Below are positions 63,382-64,000 of a stretch of DNA of 64,000 nt, one piece after another. Numbering within the stretch: position 1 is the first letter of the stretch; each line of letters opens with the position of its first letter. Made by a program: the position numbers and the translations under genes. This DNA is from Chryseobacterium populi (lineage in GTDB: Bacteria > Bacteroidota > Bacteroidia > Flavobacteriales > Weeksellaceae). The stretch lies in contig NZ_AKJY01000063.1 in the NCBI RefSeq assembly GCF_000282115.1, positions 62,001-126,000 of the forward strand, read 5' to 3'. Under the pieces are notes generated by a model that was given only the letters and a program-made list of their open reading frames with translations, did no database searches and was not told the origin of the DNA.

Positions 63382-63603
63382 GCAAATAAGTGTCGTAGGT
63401 AGAGAAGCGTTCCTTTGTATTAACGGTTCTGAGGTAGCGTAATTCGGGTGACCGGACTGGTGAGGTGAAATCCAACTAGCAAAAATTTTTATCAGAAAAT
63501 GAAAGTCTCTCGGAAATGCTGAATTGCCGGTTCACTTCCCGGATTGGGTAAGGACGACGCTCTTGAAAATGAGCAAACCCTTTCCGCTTGGTCCCTTATC
63601 TGC
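63382..63603 (+). ncRNA. Y-RNA-like unit 3, enlarged
   Basis: Outer GCAAATAAG paired with CTTATCTGC, block TGTCGTAGG, inner AAGCG/CGCTT. The 175-base interior has a T-arm-like CCGG-TTCACTTC-CCGG and an arm GGGT, GCTC-TTGAAAAT-GAGC, ACCC. The longest unit, and the least certain fold. Confidence 0.5.
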
Positions 63604-63612
63604 ATTAAAAAT

Positions 63613-63759
63613 AAACAGGTGCCGTAAAATAGTGTTACTTCGCTCATTACGACGGGGTCACGGGTTCGAGTCTCGTCTCTTCCACAAAAACAATATCAAT
63701 AGGAAGAGTAGCTCAGCTGGTTAGAGCACGACATACACTTCTTGATTGTTGCCTTGTTT
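63613..63759 (+). ncRNA. Y-RNA-like unit 4 with circularly permuted tRNA module
   Basis: Outer AAACAGG with CCTTGTTT (one bulge), block TGCCGTA, inner AGTGT/ACACT, then TCG/CGA. Inside: T-arm ACGGG-TTCGAGT-CTCGT (63660-63676), 3' acceptor CTCTTCC with discriminator A and CA, a 17-base loop, 5' acceptor GGAAGAG (63702-63708), TA, and D-arm GCTC-AGCTGGTTA-GAGC (63711-63727). The acceptor is perfect. The 3' strand then returns to the Y stem. This is the clearest permuted tRNA in the window. Confidence 0.75.
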
Positions 63760-63763
63760 AAAA

Positions 63764-63895
63764 TATAAAGTGTCGTAGAGAAAAGTTCATCGCCGATAGG
63801 GGAGGAGTAGCGAAGCCGGTAATTCCGGCAAGGTTATCCGGTTCGATTCCGGCCAACGAGATGCCCCATTCTTTTCTCTGATTATTTCCTTTATA
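63764..63895 (+). ncRNA. Y-RNA-like unit 5, last of the array
   Basis: Outer TATAAAG with CTTTATA (63889-63895), block TGTCGT, then a perfect nine-pair inner stem AGAGAAAAG with CTTTTCTCT. Inside, GGGG/CCCC closes a region with a D-loop-like AGCGAAGCCGGTAA, a hairpin GCCGG-TAATT-CCGGC and a T-arm CCGG-TTCGATT-CCGG. The tRNA module here is in the normal, non-permuted order. The terminator begins at the next base. Confidence 0.7.
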
Positions 63896-63932
63896 AAATA
63901 GCCTGATGATTATTTCATCAGGCTATTTTTTT
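63896..63932 (+). terminator. Terminator of the Y-RNA-like array
   Basis: AAATAGCCTGATGA pairs with TCATCAGGCTATTT around TTATT, followed by a T run. It starts directly after unit 5, defining the 3' end of the non-coding transcription unit. Confidence 0.9.
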
Positions 63933-64000
63933 GAAAAAGTAAGATATTTGATAATATTGATTTTTTACTTTAATTTGAATAGAAGGAGGGCAATTTTTTG

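Noticed and set aside
63169..63724. Frames within the Y-RNA-like array
   Set aside because: They overlap paired RNA structures on the plus strand; one is antisense and none has a plausible start.
1..64000. CRISPR arrays, transposases, prophage or integrase genes
   Set aside because: I found no regularly spaced identical repeats and no transposase, integrase or phage structural motifs.

Overview
The window looks like a chromosomal segment of a Bacteroidota/Flavobacteriia bacterium, most like Chryseobacterium or a close relative. The evidence is low G+C, TANNTTTG-type -7 promoter boxes, a SusC/SusD pair, SpvB/RHS and T9SS-style proteins, and the gene families present. The genus is inference; no search was run.

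Layout. (1) 1-9063: the end of an unknown gene, a lamin-tail-domain exported protein, a 2254-aa SpvB/RHS polymorphic toxin ending in an HELIH metallopeptidase-like domain, and an overlapping lipoprotein gene that is a candidate immunity gene. (2) 9271-31818: a large pectin-utilisation locus. It holds pectate lyases (PL10, PL1, PL1-like), two pectin methylesterases, two SGNH acetylesterases, two alpha/beta-hydrolase esterases, a GH28 polygalacturonase split by a one-base frameshift, GH43, GH105, two DUF4861 proteins, a KdgF-like cupin, a decayed GH95-like remnant and SusC/SusD. (3) 32697-44364: the matching cytoplasmic pathway (kduI, kduD, uxaC, kdgK, kdgA, exuT, uxaB, uxaA), a phosphatase and a LacI-family regulator. 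Three copies of a TGCAATCGATTGCA-type palindrome, one at each block of the locus, are its likely operators. (4) 44652-48393: a NYN/PIN-like nuclease (DUF434), an unknown protein, a TatD nuclease, DeoD and a VOC protein. (5) 48671-56242: a tightly overlapping six-gene MoxR ATPase / vWA-beta-propeller operon of the bpX ternary conflict-system type.

(6) 56278-63934 is the most unusual part and is rich in structured RNA. At 57171-58381 lies a tandem array of about eleven divergent tRNA-like sequences with His, Lys, Arg, Asn (on a Ser-like body), Asp, Pro, Cys, Tyr and Glu anticodons. It is interspersed with two copies of a conserved long hairpin and followed by a YkuK/DUF458 RNase-H-fold protein. 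Further on is a Ro60/Rsr (TROVE-vWA) gene. Its 3' flank and a separate downstream transcription unit carry at least seven copies of an RTGYCGT-marked, Y-RNA-like stem. Five of these tile end to end at 63129-63895 and finish in a strong terminator. Two of them contain a circularly permuted tRNA module: T-arm, 3' acceptor strand, loop, 5' acceptor strand, D-arm.

The tatD gene, the Ro60 gene and the Y-RNA-like array share a promoter of identical geometry (TGCGTA half-sites in a 6-7-6 arrangement, then 9 bases to the -7 box). This suggests one regulon for RNA/DNA maintenance or stress. I think this RNA-based tRNA-mimic/Ro60 locus, with the tRNA-like array, is the candidate undescribed system.
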